Assembly: GCF_900091525.1 (NCBI RefSeq)
Contig: NZ_FMCU01000005.1
Location: 186,001 to 250,000 of the forward strand
From: Micromonospora matsumotoense
Lineage (GTDB): Bacteria > Actinomycetota > Actinomycetes > Mycobacteriales > Micromonosporaceae
DNA length: 64,000 nucleotides
Direction of reading: 5' to 3'
Position numbers and translations under genes: made by a program. The notes beneath the pieces are model-generated. The model saw only the letters and a list, made by a program, of their open reading frames with translations. It was not told the DNA's origin and made no database searches. Shown here piece by piece: positions 34,030 to 41,636 of this stretch (the stretch's first letter is position 1; every line of letters starts with the position of its first letter).

Positions 34030-34359
34030 ATGCCGCGCGGCGAGATCGACGAGGCGTGGATCGAGGAGGCGGTGCGGCGGTACCGCCGGATCGAGTCCCT
34101 CCAGGCCGAGTTCGACCGGGCGGTCGAGACCGTCGAGGTGACCGTCCGATCGCCCGACGGGCTGGTCGAGGTGGTGGTGACGGCGGGGGGCCGGATCACC
34201 GACGTGCGTTTCCTCGGGCCGCTGCACACCCGCCACCCCCGGGACGTGGCCGGCTCGGTGCAGGCCGCTGTCACCGCCGCCGCCGACGCCGCCCAGTGGG
34301 CCCGGGAAAAGCTGCACAACGAGACCTTCACCGCCTACCGCCCGCTCGCGGGGGCCTGA
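34030..34359 (+). CDS. YbaB/EbfC-family nucleoid-associated-like protein
   Basis: 109 residues. Central VTVRSPDGLVEVVVTAGGRI then DVRFLGP is the YbaB core; the ends are helical. Start ATG with GGAG. Such proteins bind DNA or, in actinobacteria, sit beside type VII secretion-associated genes (EspL-like). Here it precedes two small helical genes that look secretion-related, rather than recR. Confidence 0.82.
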   Translation: MPRGEIDEAWIEEAVRRYRRIESLQAEFDRAVETVEVTVRSPDGLVEVVVTAGGRITDVRFLGPLHTRHPRDVAGSVQAAVTAAADAAQWAREKLHNETFTAYRPLAGA

Positions 34360-34360
34360 G

Positions 34361-34666
34361 ATGGACGCCCTGCGCGCCCTCGCCGCCCGTCTCGACGAGG
34401 CCAGCGCCACGCTCGCCGCCCTGGCCCGTACGGTCACGGTGAGTGATCCGCCGCACCCGGCGTTCGGCGCGCACGCCGCCGGCCGTCCCGGCGAGGTCGG
34501 TCGGGCCCTGCACCGGCAGTGGACCGCCGCCACCGACGGCCGGGCCCGCGAGGCGGGTGCCGCCGCCGCCCGGTTGGCCGCCGCGGCGTCGGCCGTCCGC
34601 AGCGCCGCCGACCGCTACGCCACGGCCGACGACGCCGCCCGCCGCCGGCTGGCCGGGGAGGCGTGA
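34361..34666 (+). CDS. Small helical protein, EspC/WXG100-like
   Basis: 101 residues, Ala-rich, two predicted helices (DALRALAARLDEASATLAAL; ARLAAAASAVRSAADRY) with a central linker, the shape of ESX/type VII substrates or EspC-like proteins. ATG one base after the YbaB stop; its stop overlaps the next start. No YxxxD/E secretion signal is certain. Family by shape and context only. Confidence 0.6.
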   Translation: MDALRALAARLDEASATLAALARTVTVSDPPHPAFGAHAAGRPGEVGRALHRQWTAATDGRAREAGAAAARLAAAASAVRSAADRYATADDAARRRLAGEA

Positions 34667-35325
34667 TGGACCCGCTGGATCGGCTCGCCGAGCCCGGCCT
34701 GGACCTGCTCGCCCGGGTCGACACGCTGCTCGCCGCCGGTGCCCCCGAGGGGCATCCGGTCTGGCCGTTGCTGCGCCGGATGCAACTGCTGCCGGGGGAG
34801 GCCCTGCGCGCCTTCCTCGACCTGCACCCCGCACCGCTGGCGACCGCCGGGCACGCCGTGCGCCGGCTCATCCGGGGGTACGACGACGCCTGCGCCGCCC
34901 TCACCGACCCGGGCGTCTGGTCCGGGCCGGCCGGCTCGTCCTACGACGAGGCCCGCACCGCCCTGCTGCGCCACCTGGACGAGGGTCCGGAGAGCCTGGT
35001 GGGCCGGTTGGAGTCGACCGCCGGTTATGCCGACGCGCTGGCCGACTGGGTGGAGGGCAGCCGGTGGGCGGTGGCCCGGGTGCTGGCCGAGGTGCTCGGC
35101 TCCACCGAGGCGGTCCGGGTCCGGGCGGCGACCGCCCCCGGTGCCGGGCCCGCCGTCGGGTCCGGTGCGGCGGCCGAGATCGCCACCCGGGTGCTCTCGG
35201 TGCTGGGGGTGGCCTACGACGGGGCCGAGACGCTGCTGCGCCAGTGGACGCCGAGCCTGGCCGAGTCGACCTGGCGGTCGACCAGCGGGTCGTCGTACCA
35301 CAGCGGACCCCTGCGGATCGGCTGA
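34666..35325 (+). CDS. WXG100-like helical protein
   Basis: 219 residues. A WSG turn (VWSGPAGSSYDEARTALL, near residue 84) between helices resembles the WXG motif. ATG overlaps the upstream stop (TGATG). Ser-rich C-terminus. With the YbaB-like and EspC-like genes it makes a compact three-gene unit between holB and ricT; no secretion ATPase is in the window. Confidence 0.6.
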   Translation: MDPLDRLAEPGLDLLARVDTLLAAGAPEGHPVWPLLRRMQLLPGEALRAFLDLHPAPLATAGHAVRRLIRGYDDACAALTDPGVWSGPAGSSYDEARTALLRHLDEGPESLVGRLESTAGYADALADWVEGSRWAVARVLAEVLGSTEAVRVRAATAPGAGPAVGSGAAAEIATRVLSVLGVAYDGAETLLRQWTPSLAESTWRSTSGSSYHSGPLRIG

Positions 35326-35394
35326 CCGTGACCGGGTCTGCTCCCCGGCGGGATGCCCGCCCTCCGTGCCCGGCCGGGCCCCGTCGATCCGTCG

Positions 35395-35400
35395 TAGGCT
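35395..35400 (+). promoter_or_regulatory. Predicted -10 box (TAGGCT) of ricT
   Basis: TAGGCT lies 6 bases before the ATG at 35407, no Shine-Dalgarno. Confidence 0.55.
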
Positions 35401-35406
35401 GATGGC

Positions 35407-36267
35407 ATGGGCATGCTCTGCGCGGTCAGCTTCAACCGGTACGGGCGGCTCTACTACCTCGACCCGGGGGAGTTCCGCCCGCAGGTCGGCGACCGGGTGC
35501 TCGTCCCCACCGACGACGGCCCCGAGGTGGCGGAGTGCGTCTGGGCGGCGCAGTGGGTCACCGAGGAGACCGACGGCTTCCCGAAGCTGGCCGGGCTGGC
35601 CGGCGACGACGACCTACGCCGCGACGAACTGCTGCGGCGGCGCAAGGCCGAGGCGAAGGTGGCCGCGAAGCGGCTGATCCGGGAGCATGGCCTGCCGATG
35701 AAGGTGGTCGCGGTGGATCACGTCCTCGCCGCCGCGGAGGGCACCGGGGACCGGACCACTGTCTATTTCACCGCCCCGCACCGGGTGGACTTCCGGTCCC
35801 TGGTCCGGGACCTGGGCGCGACCCTGCACTGTCGGGTGGAGCTGCGGCAGCTCTCCGCCCGGGACTCGGCCCGGGTGCAGGGTGGCATCGGCTCCTGCGG
35901 TCGGGACCTGTGCTGTGCCACCTTCCTCAACGACTTCGAGCCGGTGACCATCCGGATGGCCAAGGATCAGGATCTCCCGTTGAACCCGCTGCGGATCTCC
36001 GGCGCCTGTGGCCGGCTGATGTGCTGCCTCAAGTACGAGCACCCGTTGTATGCCAAATTCACCGAGTCCGCCCCGGCGGTCGGCAGCCGCGTCACCACGC
36101 CGGAAGGGGAGGGCCGGGTGGTCGGCCACAGCGTCCCGAGAGACGCGGTGACCGTCCGCCTGGACGCCGACGGCTCGCGCTCCCTGTGCTCCCGCGCCGA
36201 CGTCTGCGGCTCCCGCAGCGCCTACGAGAGCCGTGACCTGTCCGGCCCCGACGGGGCGGCGCGCTGA
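35407..36267 (+). CDS. ricT: PSP1-domain protein, RicT/YaaT-like
   Basis: 286 residues. PSP1 C-terminal domain and two Cys clusters, CGRDLCC and CGRLMCCLKYEH, as in RicT, part of the RicAFT complex that matures RNA and binds Fe-S in Bacillus. Gene order holB-ricT is widely conserved. Leaderless start. RicA and RicF partners are not seen here, so the complex may differ in actinobacteria. Confidence 0.88.
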   Translation: MGMLCAVSFNRYGRLYYLDPGEFRPQVGDRVLVPTDDGPEVAECVWAAQWVTEETDGFPKLAGLAGDDDLRRDELLRRRKAEAKVAAKRLIREHGLPMKVVAVDHVLAAAEGTGDRTTVYFTAPHRVDFRSLVRDLGATLHCRVELRQLSARDSARVQGGIGSCGRDLCCATFLNDFEPVTIRMAKDQDLPLNPLRISGACGRLMCCLKYEHPLYAKFTESAPAVGSRVTTPEGEGRVVGHSVPRDAVTVRLDADGSRSLCSRADVCGSRSAYESRDLSGPDGAAR

Positions 36268-36328
36268 TCGACGTGCCCCCGTCTGCCGGTTCGCAGGTGT
36301 CGCTCGCCTGCCGCCAGGGGCCGGCGCT

Positions 36329-36697
36329 TCAGGCGCGGTCGTGCAGGGTGACCTGGTAGCCGTCGGGGTCGGCGAAGGTGAACGTCCGGCCGAAGGGGCC
36401 GTCGACCGGTGCGGCGACGATGGGGTGTCCATCGGTGACGAGGGCGTCGTGGATGGCCTGCACGTCCGTGGCGTGGAGCCAGATCGCGGCACCGATGCCG
36501 GGCTGGGCGACGGAGTCGAGATCGGTGCCGGGGACGACGTCACGCAGGGCGAACGCGATCGGTTTGGTCGCGAAGACGACGGCGTGCGGGGGGCCGGCCG
36601 GCGAGCGGACGAGGCCGAGATAACGCTCGTAGAACGCCTGCGAGGCGGCGAGGTCGCGCGCCTGGAGCGAGATGAAGTCCGGGCCGGTGACGGGCAT
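36329..36697 (-). CDS. VOC-family (glyoxalase/dioxygenase-like) protein
   Basis: 122 residues, two beta-alpha-beta-beta-beta modules. Seen: ARDLAASQAFYERYLGL at the start and FTFADPDGYQVTLHD at the end, the typical second metal-binding strand. Small-molecule binding or resistance function; substrate unknown. ATG with AAGGAG upstream. Divergent from marR, with two palindromes between. Confidence 0.87.
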   Translation of the reverse strand: MPVTGPDFISLQARDLAASQAFYERYLGLVRSPAGPPHAVVFATKPIAFALRDVVPGTDLDSVAQPGIGAAIWLHATDVQAIHDALVTDGHPIVAAPVDGPFGRTFTFADPDGYQVTLHDRA

Positions 36698-36719
36698 GGT
36701 GGCGATACTCCTTCTTCCA

Positions 36720-36764
36720 TGTCAGGTTCCTGACACAGCTCAACCTATGTCAGAATCCTGACAT
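36720..36764. promoter_or_regulatory. Twin MarR operators
   Basis: TGTCAGG-TT-CCTGACA (36720-36735) and ATGTCAG-AATC-CTGACAT (36747-36764). The second covers the marR start codon. Two near-identical sites between divergent genes indicate repression of both by MarR (inference). Confidence 0.75.
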
Positions 36765-37233
36765 GAGTCAAGGTGATGCCGGCATCGACCTGAACACGTC
36801 CCTGGGCTACCTGTTGAAAGAGGCGTCGAGCGCCCTGCGGGCGGCCATGGAGGAGGTGCTACGGCCGCTCGGGATGGGCGTGACGCACTACGCCTGCCTC
36901 GAACTGCTGGCGCAGCGACCGGGCCTGTCGAACTCCGAACTCGCGCGGGGCGCATTCGTGACCCGACAGACGATGAACGTCCTGCTCCAGAACCTGGAAC
37001 GGGAGGGCTACGTGACCAGGCCCGCCGAGGCCCCCGTGGGCAAGGCGCTGCCCACGCGGCTCACGCCGAGTGGTCGACGCAGCCTGGACCAGGCAACCGC
37101 AGCGGTCCGCTCGGTCGAGGTCAGGATGCTCTCCGGCATGACCGAGGCCGAGCGCTCAACCGCCTTCCACGCCCTGAAATCCATGATCCACTCCCTGACC
37201 TCCCCACCCCCACCCCCCTCGGGTCGGGGTTGA
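36763..37233 (+). CDS. MarR-family transcriptional regulator
   Basis: 156 residues. Winged helix: MGVTHYACLELLAQRPGLSN, SELARGAFVTRQTMNVLLQN, then LEREGYVTRP as the wing. No Shine-Dalgarno; CAGAAT 6 bases before the ATG is a possible -10, so leaderless. Its own operator overlaps the start. Ends in a Pro-rich tail. Probable repressor of the divergent VOC gene. Confidence 0.88.
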   Translation: MSQGDAGIDLNTSLGYLLKEASSALRAAMEEVLRPLGMGVTHYACLELLAQRPGLSNSELARGAFVTRQTMNVLLQNLEREGYVTRPAEAPVGKALPTRLTPSGRRSLDQATAAVRSVEVRMLSGMTEAERSTAFHALKSMIHSLTSPPPPPSGRG

Positions 37234-37287
37234 TCAAGAGGTTTGCGTCAGATTGATCGCGCCTGGTGACGTAAACCTCTTGATCAA
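37230..37287. repeat. 58-base hairpin element, family B copy 1
   Basis: Arms of 21 bases (TTGATCAAGAGGTTT... with ...AAACCTCTTGATCAA), one mismatch, around a 16-base loop containing ATCGCGC. It starts inside the marR stop region, between converging genes. A related element is at 53199-53258. Confidence 0.88.
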
Positions 37288-37335
37288 CGCGGGCGGGACG
37301 GGGCGGGCGGCGTGGGTGGGCTGGGCGGGAGAGAG

Positions 37336-39189
37336 TCAGGTGAGGGTTACCGGGGGTTCGGCCAGGTGGGGGGTGAGGGGGGTGCGGGGGGTCAGCCAGG
37401 AGGCGGTGGGGGACTGGTCGGGGTTGAGCTGCCAGTCGTGGCAGACCCGGTCGACGGCGATCGGATAGATGGTGAGCGTGCCGTCCGGGTCGATGCGCAT
37501 CCGCAGGAACGACTTCGAGTCCTCGATGCCCTGGCCGGCGAAGAGTTCGTTGACGTTGACCCCGAAGGCCCCCGCCACCAGCAGGTACCCGGCCACCAAC
37601 TGGGTGGCGACCAGCCCGATCACCGGGCCGTAGAGCACGGCGGCGGCGACCGCCGGCAGTGGCCACGGCCAGTGGTAGAACGGCAGGTGCAGCCAGGCCC
37701 ACGTGCCGGCGACGGCGAGCGCCACGTGCGTGAGCCCGTGACCGACGCCGAGCAGCCAGTGCCGGACGTGCCGTTTCCCACCGGCGCTGGGCGGCTTGGC
37801 GAAGAAGGCCGCGCCGAGCAGCGTCACCGCCAACATGAGCACCAACGGGATGCTGAACAGCCGCTGCTCGGTGCTGGTCCGGTTGGCCGCGACGCCCGCC
37901 ATGGCGAGCATCAACAGCGTGTGCAGGGTGCCGAGCAGGGTGCCGAAGCCCGGGTTGCGCCGGGGCAGCCGGTGGAAGATCCCCCAGCCGTAGCGGCGGG
38001 AGCGGGCCGCGTCCGGGAACCGGGCCACCAGGTCGTACGCGCGGGTGCGGCTGGCCCGGCGGGAGAGGGTGTCCTTCGCCGGCACCTCGATCCGCTCCGG
38101 CAGGGTGTGCGTCGGATAGAGGTACGCGCCGCCCCCGCCGCAGGTGATCAGCTGCCGCTCCGGGCCGGCGTACCGGGCGTAGTGGTGCAGGTCGCCGGAG
38201 ACCAGCAGCCGGACGTGCGCGCCGGTGGGCGCGATGATCGTCCGGACGAAATAGTCGACCGAGTCGTACGCGGTGGGATGGTCGACGGACTTCACCCAGG
38301 TCGGCGCCGGCACCGCCAGGATCACCCGGGAGTCGGGGCCGAGCCGGCGGGCCACCTCGTCGAAGTAGGCGAGCTGTGGATCGTCCAGGTAGGACCCCGA
38401 CTGGTCGTCCAGGCCGAGCAGCCACCACCCCGCCGGCAGTTGCACCGCGAAGTACGACCGGGACTGACCGGTCCCCCAACCGCCGAAGTTCCGGTCCCGG
38501 GAGCGGACGAAGAGCCGCAGGAACGCGGTCAGCCCGTCGTACCAGTCATGATTGCCGGGTACGGCGAACAGCGTCGGCCGCTGCGGCGGGGCCACCGGCA
38601 GCGCCGCCTGGTACGGCCCCTTGCACCGGTCCTCGTACGCCTCGTAGGCCGCCGACGGGTAGACCTGGTCGCCCCCCATCACCAGGGTCTGCGCCCGGGG
38701 CAGCCGGTGCCCGTCGACCGTCAGCTCCGGCTGGGCCAGCAGGTACGCCACCGAGTACGTCGCGTCGAAGCCGTCGCCCAGGTCGGCCACGTAGTCGAGC
38801 CAGAGCCCACCGTCCGGGCCGACCTGCTCGCCGATCCGCGCGTCGAGTGCGTTCTGCAACTCCCGCTTGTCGAGGTATGCCCCGAACAACATCGCCAGCA
38901 GGGTACGGATGCCGGTGCTGATCAACAGGAACGGCGCGAGCCAGGGGACCGGTTTGCGGGGTGTGAAGCCCAGCTCCACCGGATCGGTGCTGCGTGGTCT
39001 GCGTACGGCCCGCTCGCCGGGGGCGTGCTCGGCGTCCGGGTCCGTCGCCGGCTGCCGTGCGGCAGGATGCGCCGGGGCGTCGGCGGGACCGGTCGACGCC
39101 CGGTCGCCGGGGGTCTGTCCGCCGCCGTCCGGGGTGGTGGGGCGGTCGGGAGTGGCGGGGCCGTCGGGGGTGACGTGGTCGTCGCTCAC
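37336..39189 (-). CDS. Membrane metallophosphoesterase
   Basis: 617 residues. Calcineurin-like phosphatase motifs: DLGDGFDAT, MGGDQVYP, VPGNHDWYDG and SGDLHHYARY, consistent with a two-metal site. N-terminal ~70 residues are a Pro/Asp-rich disordered tail, then one hydrophobic segment; the C-terminal part has four or five more. Substrate unknown. GTG start with TAGGCT 6 bases upstream and no Shine-Dalgarno. Confidence 0.85.
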   Translation of the reverse strand: MSDDHVTPDGPATPDRPTTPDGGGQTPGDRASTGPADAPAHPAARQPATDPDAEHAPGERAVRRPRSTDPVELGFTPRKPVPWLAPFLLISTGIRTLLAMLFGAYLDKRELQNALDARIGEQVGPDGGLWLDYVADLGDGFDATYSVAYLLAQPELTVDGHRLPRAQTLVMGGDQVYPSAAYEAYEDRCKGPYQAALPVAPPQRPTLFAVPGNHDWYDGLTAFLRLFVRSRDRNFGGWGTGQSRSYFAVQLPAGWWLLGLDDQSGSYLDDPQLAYFDEVARRLGPDSRVILAVPAPTWVKSVDHPTAYDSVDYFVRTIIAPTGAHVRLLVSGDLHHYARYAGPERQLITCGGGGAYLYPTHTLPERIEVPAKDTLSRRASRTRAYDLVARFPDAARSRRYGWGIFHRLPRRNPGFGTLLGTLHTLLMLAMAGVAANRTSTEQRLFSIPLVLMLAVTLLGAAFFAKPPSAGGKRHVRHWLLGVGHGLTHVALAVAGTWAWLHLPFYHWPWPLPAVAAAVLYGPVIGLVATQLVAGYLLVAGAFGVNVNELFAGQGIEDSKSFLRMRIDPDGTLTIYPIAVDRVCHDWQLNPDQSPTASWLTPRTPLTPHLAEPPVTLT

Positions 39190-39195
39190 CGGGGC

Positions 39196-39201
39196 AGCCT
39201 A
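39196..39201 (-). promoter_or_regulatory. Predicted -10 box (TAGGCT) of the metallophosphoesterase gene
   Basis: TAGGCT ends 6 bases before the GTG at 39189. Confidence 0.55.
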
Positions 39202-39299
39202 ACCGTCCCGCGCGGCACCGATGTCCCTTGATGTCCGGGTCTGCCGGTGGGAACCCTCTCGGTTCCGCCGGGGGGCGTGCCGTATACTCGACGATCGTT

Positions 39300-39373
39300 G
39301 CCGCCTTAGCTCAGTCGGCTAGAGCGACGCACTCGTAATGCGTAGGTCGACGGTTCGATTCCGTCAGGCGGCT
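39300..39373 (+). tRNA. tRNA-Thr (anticodon CGT)
   Basis: Full cloverleaf: acceptor GCCGCCT/AGGCGGC, D arm GCTC...GAGC, anticodon stem ACGCA/TGCGT with loop CTCGTAA (anticodon CGT, reads ACG), T arm GACGG-TTCGATT-CCGTC, discriminator T; CCA is not encoded. Preceded by TATACT (39282-39287) as a likely -10. Confidence 0.97.
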
Positions 39374-39385
39374 CGGTAGCGAAAA

Positions 39386-39425
39386 GCCCCGTGATCAGGC
39401 TGGATGCCTCGGTCACGGGGCCTTT
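39386..39425 (+). terminator. Terminator after tRNA-Thr
   Basis: GCCCCGTGA (39386-39394) pairs with TCACGGGGC (39413-39421), followed by CTTT. Confidence 0.8.
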
Positions 39426-39715
39426 CTCGTACCTGCTGGGACTGCCTGGCCCGGTGCTTCGTTGCACCGCCCGGTTGCGGTGGCGCACCGCACGGCGGCG
39501 GCAGTTGGGTCGACGTCCTGAACTTCATCGGCACCGGCAACCGGCCGACCCGGCCCGGGTGGGGGCGAGCAGTGGGCACGCCACGGCTCCGGCTCGTGGC
39601 GTACGGGTCGCCGGAAGATTCTGAAAAATAGTTCTGGTTGGCGGCAACCTGCGGGCGGTGGATCGCATGTACCCGGATGTAAGCAACGATCGCCACGATC
39701 CATAGGGGTCCGAAT
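39426..39715 (+). other. Intergenic region with candidate ECF promoter
   Basis: About 290 bases without a convincing gene. An AT-richer patch at 39618-39640 precedes GGCAACCTGCGGG (39643-39655), which resembles the element upstream of the ECF sigma gene (40526-40538). Confidence 0.5.
39643..39655 (+). promoter_or_regulatory. Candidate ECF sigma -35 element upstream of the lipoprotein gene
   Basis: GGCAACCTGCGGG; 11 of 13 bases equal GACAACCTTCGGG at 40526-40538 before the sigma gene. CAACC-type -35 elements are typical of ECF promoters. No common -10 could be fixed. Confidence 0.5.
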
Positions 39716-40438
39716 ATGTCCGCACGTCGTCTTCTGCTGCTGCCCGCCGTCACCGTTCTGCTCGCACTGACCGCCTGCGGCACAGAGGAATCCGGCTCTG
39801 GCTCGACCGCGTCCGCTCCGGCGAACGGCACTCCGAGTCCGACGTCCACGGTGACCACCATGACGGCCGGGGATGTCAAGAGCGCCGACTGTCCCTCCGG
39901 GGCGACCCTGCAGAAGCTGGTCGAGCTGCCGAAGGACATGACCTTCGGCAAGGTCGAGTGCGTGAAGGACTGGGCGGGTGCCGACCCGCAGGGCCCGAAG
40001 GCCGGTGACGGCGTCTATCTGTTCCACTACACGGCCGGTACGGGCTGGAAGTACTACGGCGAGGGCAGCGGTTACGACTGCAAGGACCTCGGCCTCACCG
40101 TGCCGGCACCCTTCTGCATCTCGGACCCGGCGACCACGACGACGAAGCCGGCGACGGCCAAGCCGGCGACGACGAAGCCGGTGACCACGAGTCCCACGTG
40201 TCCTTCGGCGAAGACGCTGGGATCCCTGGTCGAGCTGCCGAAGGGCGTGACCTTCGGCAAGGTCGAGTGCGTGAAGGACTGGGCGGGTGCCGACCCGCAG
40301 GGCTCGAACGTCGGTGACGGCGTCTATCTGTTCCACTACACGGCCGGTACGGGCTGGAAGTACTACGGCGAGGGCAGCGGTTACGACTGCAAGGACCTCG
40401 GCCTCACCGTGCCGGCGCCGTTCTGCATCTCCGACTGA
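39716..40438 (+). CDS. Lipoprotein with two copies of a four-Cys domain
   Basis: 240 residues. Signal peptide with lipobox LTAC (Cys21), a Ser/Thr/Pro linker, then two near-identical ~75-residue domains (residues ~58-137 and ~161-240) joined by a Thr/Lys/Pro linker. Each domain has four Cys in the order DCPS/TCPS, VECVKDWAG, YDCKDLGL, PFCISD, and a central YLFHYTAGTGWKYY. Four extracytoplasmic Cys suggest two disulfides. The same domain ends the membrane protein at 41081-41578. No known family recognised. Probably senses or buffers a signal for the nearby sigma factor (inference). Confidence 0.75.
   Translation: MSARRLLLLPAVTVLLALTACGTEESGSGSTASAPANGTPSPTSTVTTMTAGDVKSADCPSGATLQKLVELPKDMTFGKVECVKDWAGADPQGPKAGDGVYLFHYTAGTGWKYYGEGSGYDCKDLGLTVPAPFCISDPATTTTKPATAKPATTKPVTTSPTCPSAKTLGSLVELPKGVTFGKVECVKDWAGADPQGSNVGDGVYLFHYTAGTGWKYYGEGSGYDCKDLGLTVPAPFCISD
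39920..40436 (+). repeat. Direct duplication of a ~200-base domain-coding unit
   Basis: Bases ~39920-40127 and ~40229-40436 are nearly identical, 309 bases apart. Identity continues through third codon positions, so duplication or gene conversion is recent. Confidence 0.88.
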
Positions 40439-40460
40439 TCAGGGTGACCGCGGTCGCGCG

Positions 40461-40494
40461 CTGTGGCGCACACCAGCTACGGTGTGCGCCACAG
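40461..40494 (+). terminator. Terminator between lipoprotein and sigma genes
   Basis: CTGTGGCGCACACC and GGTGTGCGCCACAG form a perfect 14-pair stem with loop AGCTAC. The two genes should thus be separate transcripts. Confidence 0.82.
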
Positions 40495-40525
40495 TCAGCC
40501 GGCCGCATCGATGCCGCCGTGCCCT

Positions 40526-40538
40526 GACAACCTTCGGG
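40526..40538 (+). promoter_or_regulatory. Candidate ECF sigma -35 element upstream of the sigma gene
   Basis: GACAACCTTCGGG, 24 bases before the ATG at 40563. Matches the element before the lipoprotein gene, suggesting autoregulation. Confidence 0.5.
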
Positions 40539-40562
40539 GTACGTGGGGGGCACGAGCGGGGC

Positions 40563-41081
40563 ATGACGGATTCGATCGACGATCAGTTCCGGGAGTTCGT
40601 CCGCACCCGCTCGCCGGCGCTGCTCCGGACGGCGTTCCTGCTGACCGGCGACCGGCACCTCGCCGAGGATCTGGTGCAGGACGCTCTGGCCCGCACCCAT
40701 CGGGGCCGGCGGCGGCTGAACGACCCGGGGCACTTCGAGGCGTACACCCGCACCGCGATGTACCACCAGCAGGTGAGCTGGTGGCGACGTCGCAGGGTGG
40801 CCGAGTCCCTGCCCGGGGAACTGGCCGACGTGGCGCAGCCCGGCAGTGATCACGCCGGCCGTACCGATCTCAAGCTCGCCCTGCACCAGGCTCTCGCCAA
40901 GCTCACGCCGCGGCAGCGTGCGGTGCTGGTGGTCCGCTTCTTCGAGGACCGCAGCGAGGCCGAGGCCGCGAACCTGTTGCAGTGTTCGGTCGGCACGATC
41001 AAGAGTCAGACCAGCAAGGCACTGGCCCGCATGCGGGAGATGGCGCCCGAGCTGCTCTCGGCTGTGATGGAGGAGGCCTGA
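40563..41081 (+). CDS. ECF RNA polymerase sigma factor (SigE family)
   Basis: 172 residues. Region 2 (LLRTAFLLTGDRHLAEDLVQ then DALART) and region 4 (LTPRQRAVLVVRFFEDRSEAEA then CSVGTIKSQTSKALARMR) are complete. SigE-family ECF factors are common in Streptomyces and Micromonospora. Its stop overlaps the start of the membrane protein gene, the presumed anti-sigma factor. Confidence 0.92.
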   Translation: MTDSIDDQFREFVRTRSPALLRTAFLLTGDRHLAEDLVQDALARTHRGRRRLNDPGHFEAYTRTAMYHQQVSWWRRRRVAESLPGELADVAQPGSDHAGRTDLKLALHQALAKLTPRQRAVLVVRFFEDRSEAEAANLLQCSVGTIKSQTSKALARMREMAPELLSAVMEEA

Positions 41082-41578
41082 TGACCGACAACCTCGGACC
41101 GCTGCGTCAGGCCCTGACCGACCTGAGCGAGCACGGCGGCAGCGCCGACCTGTACGAGCGGGCCCTGCGTAAGTCGCGGCAGTCGCAACGACGGGCGACG
41201 GTCGCCACCGGCGTCGCCGCCGCCGCGATGGTGTTCGCCATCGGCGGTACGGTCGCCTTCGCCGTCAGCCAGCGGCCCGGCACCTCGTCGACACCCGCAG
41301 CCGCCCCCAGCGGTGCCGGACCCGGGCAACCCGACTGTCCGTCGATCGAAACCCTCGGGGACCTGGTCGAACTGCCGTCGGACTGGTCCTTCGCGCCGAC
41401 CGGGGTGCAGTGCGCGCAGACGTGGGCGGCAGCCGACGTGAAGCGCCCGGCCGGCGGCAACGTCCGCTACCTGTTCCACTACACCCCCGATACGGGCTGG
41501 CGATACCAGGACCAGGGCACCGAGTGGGACTGCGCGGAGCTTGGCCTGACCCGGCCGGCACCGTTCTGCACCTCCTGA
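41081..41578 (+). CDS. Membrane protein, presumed anti-sigma factor, with extracytoplasmic four-Cys domain
   Basis: 165 residues; ATG overlaps the sigma stop (TGATG). Residues 1-40 are cytoplasmic and helical (RQALTDLSEHGGSADLYERA), with no zinc-binding HxxxCxxC motif. One transmembrane helix follows at ~41-63. After a Pro/Ala linker, residues ~86-165 repeat the lipoprotein domain: DCPSIETLGDLVELP, VQCAQTW, YLFHYTPDTGW, WDCAELGLTRPAPFC. Cotranslation with sigma and topology suggest an anti-sigma factor whose sensor domain is shared with the lipoprotein. Anti-sigma activity is inferred. Confidence 0.75.
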   Translation: MTDNLGPLRQALTDLSEHGGSADLYERALRKSRQSQRRATVATGVAAAAMVFAIGGTVAFAVSQRPGTSSTPAAAPSGAGPGQPDCPSIETLGDLVELPSDWSFAPTGVQCAQTWAAADVKRPAGGNVRYLFHYTPDTGWRYQDQGTEWDCAELGLTRPAPFCTS

Positions 41579-41636
41579 CCCCCTGCCACCTGCCCGGGAA
41601 GGCCTGACCGGCCCCGTCGCACGCGGTCGGCCCCGG

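Noticed and set aside
39404..39631. Short open frame after tRNA-Thr
   Set aside because: No Shine-Dalgarno or -10 at the right distance, no domain, overlaps the terminator; not called.
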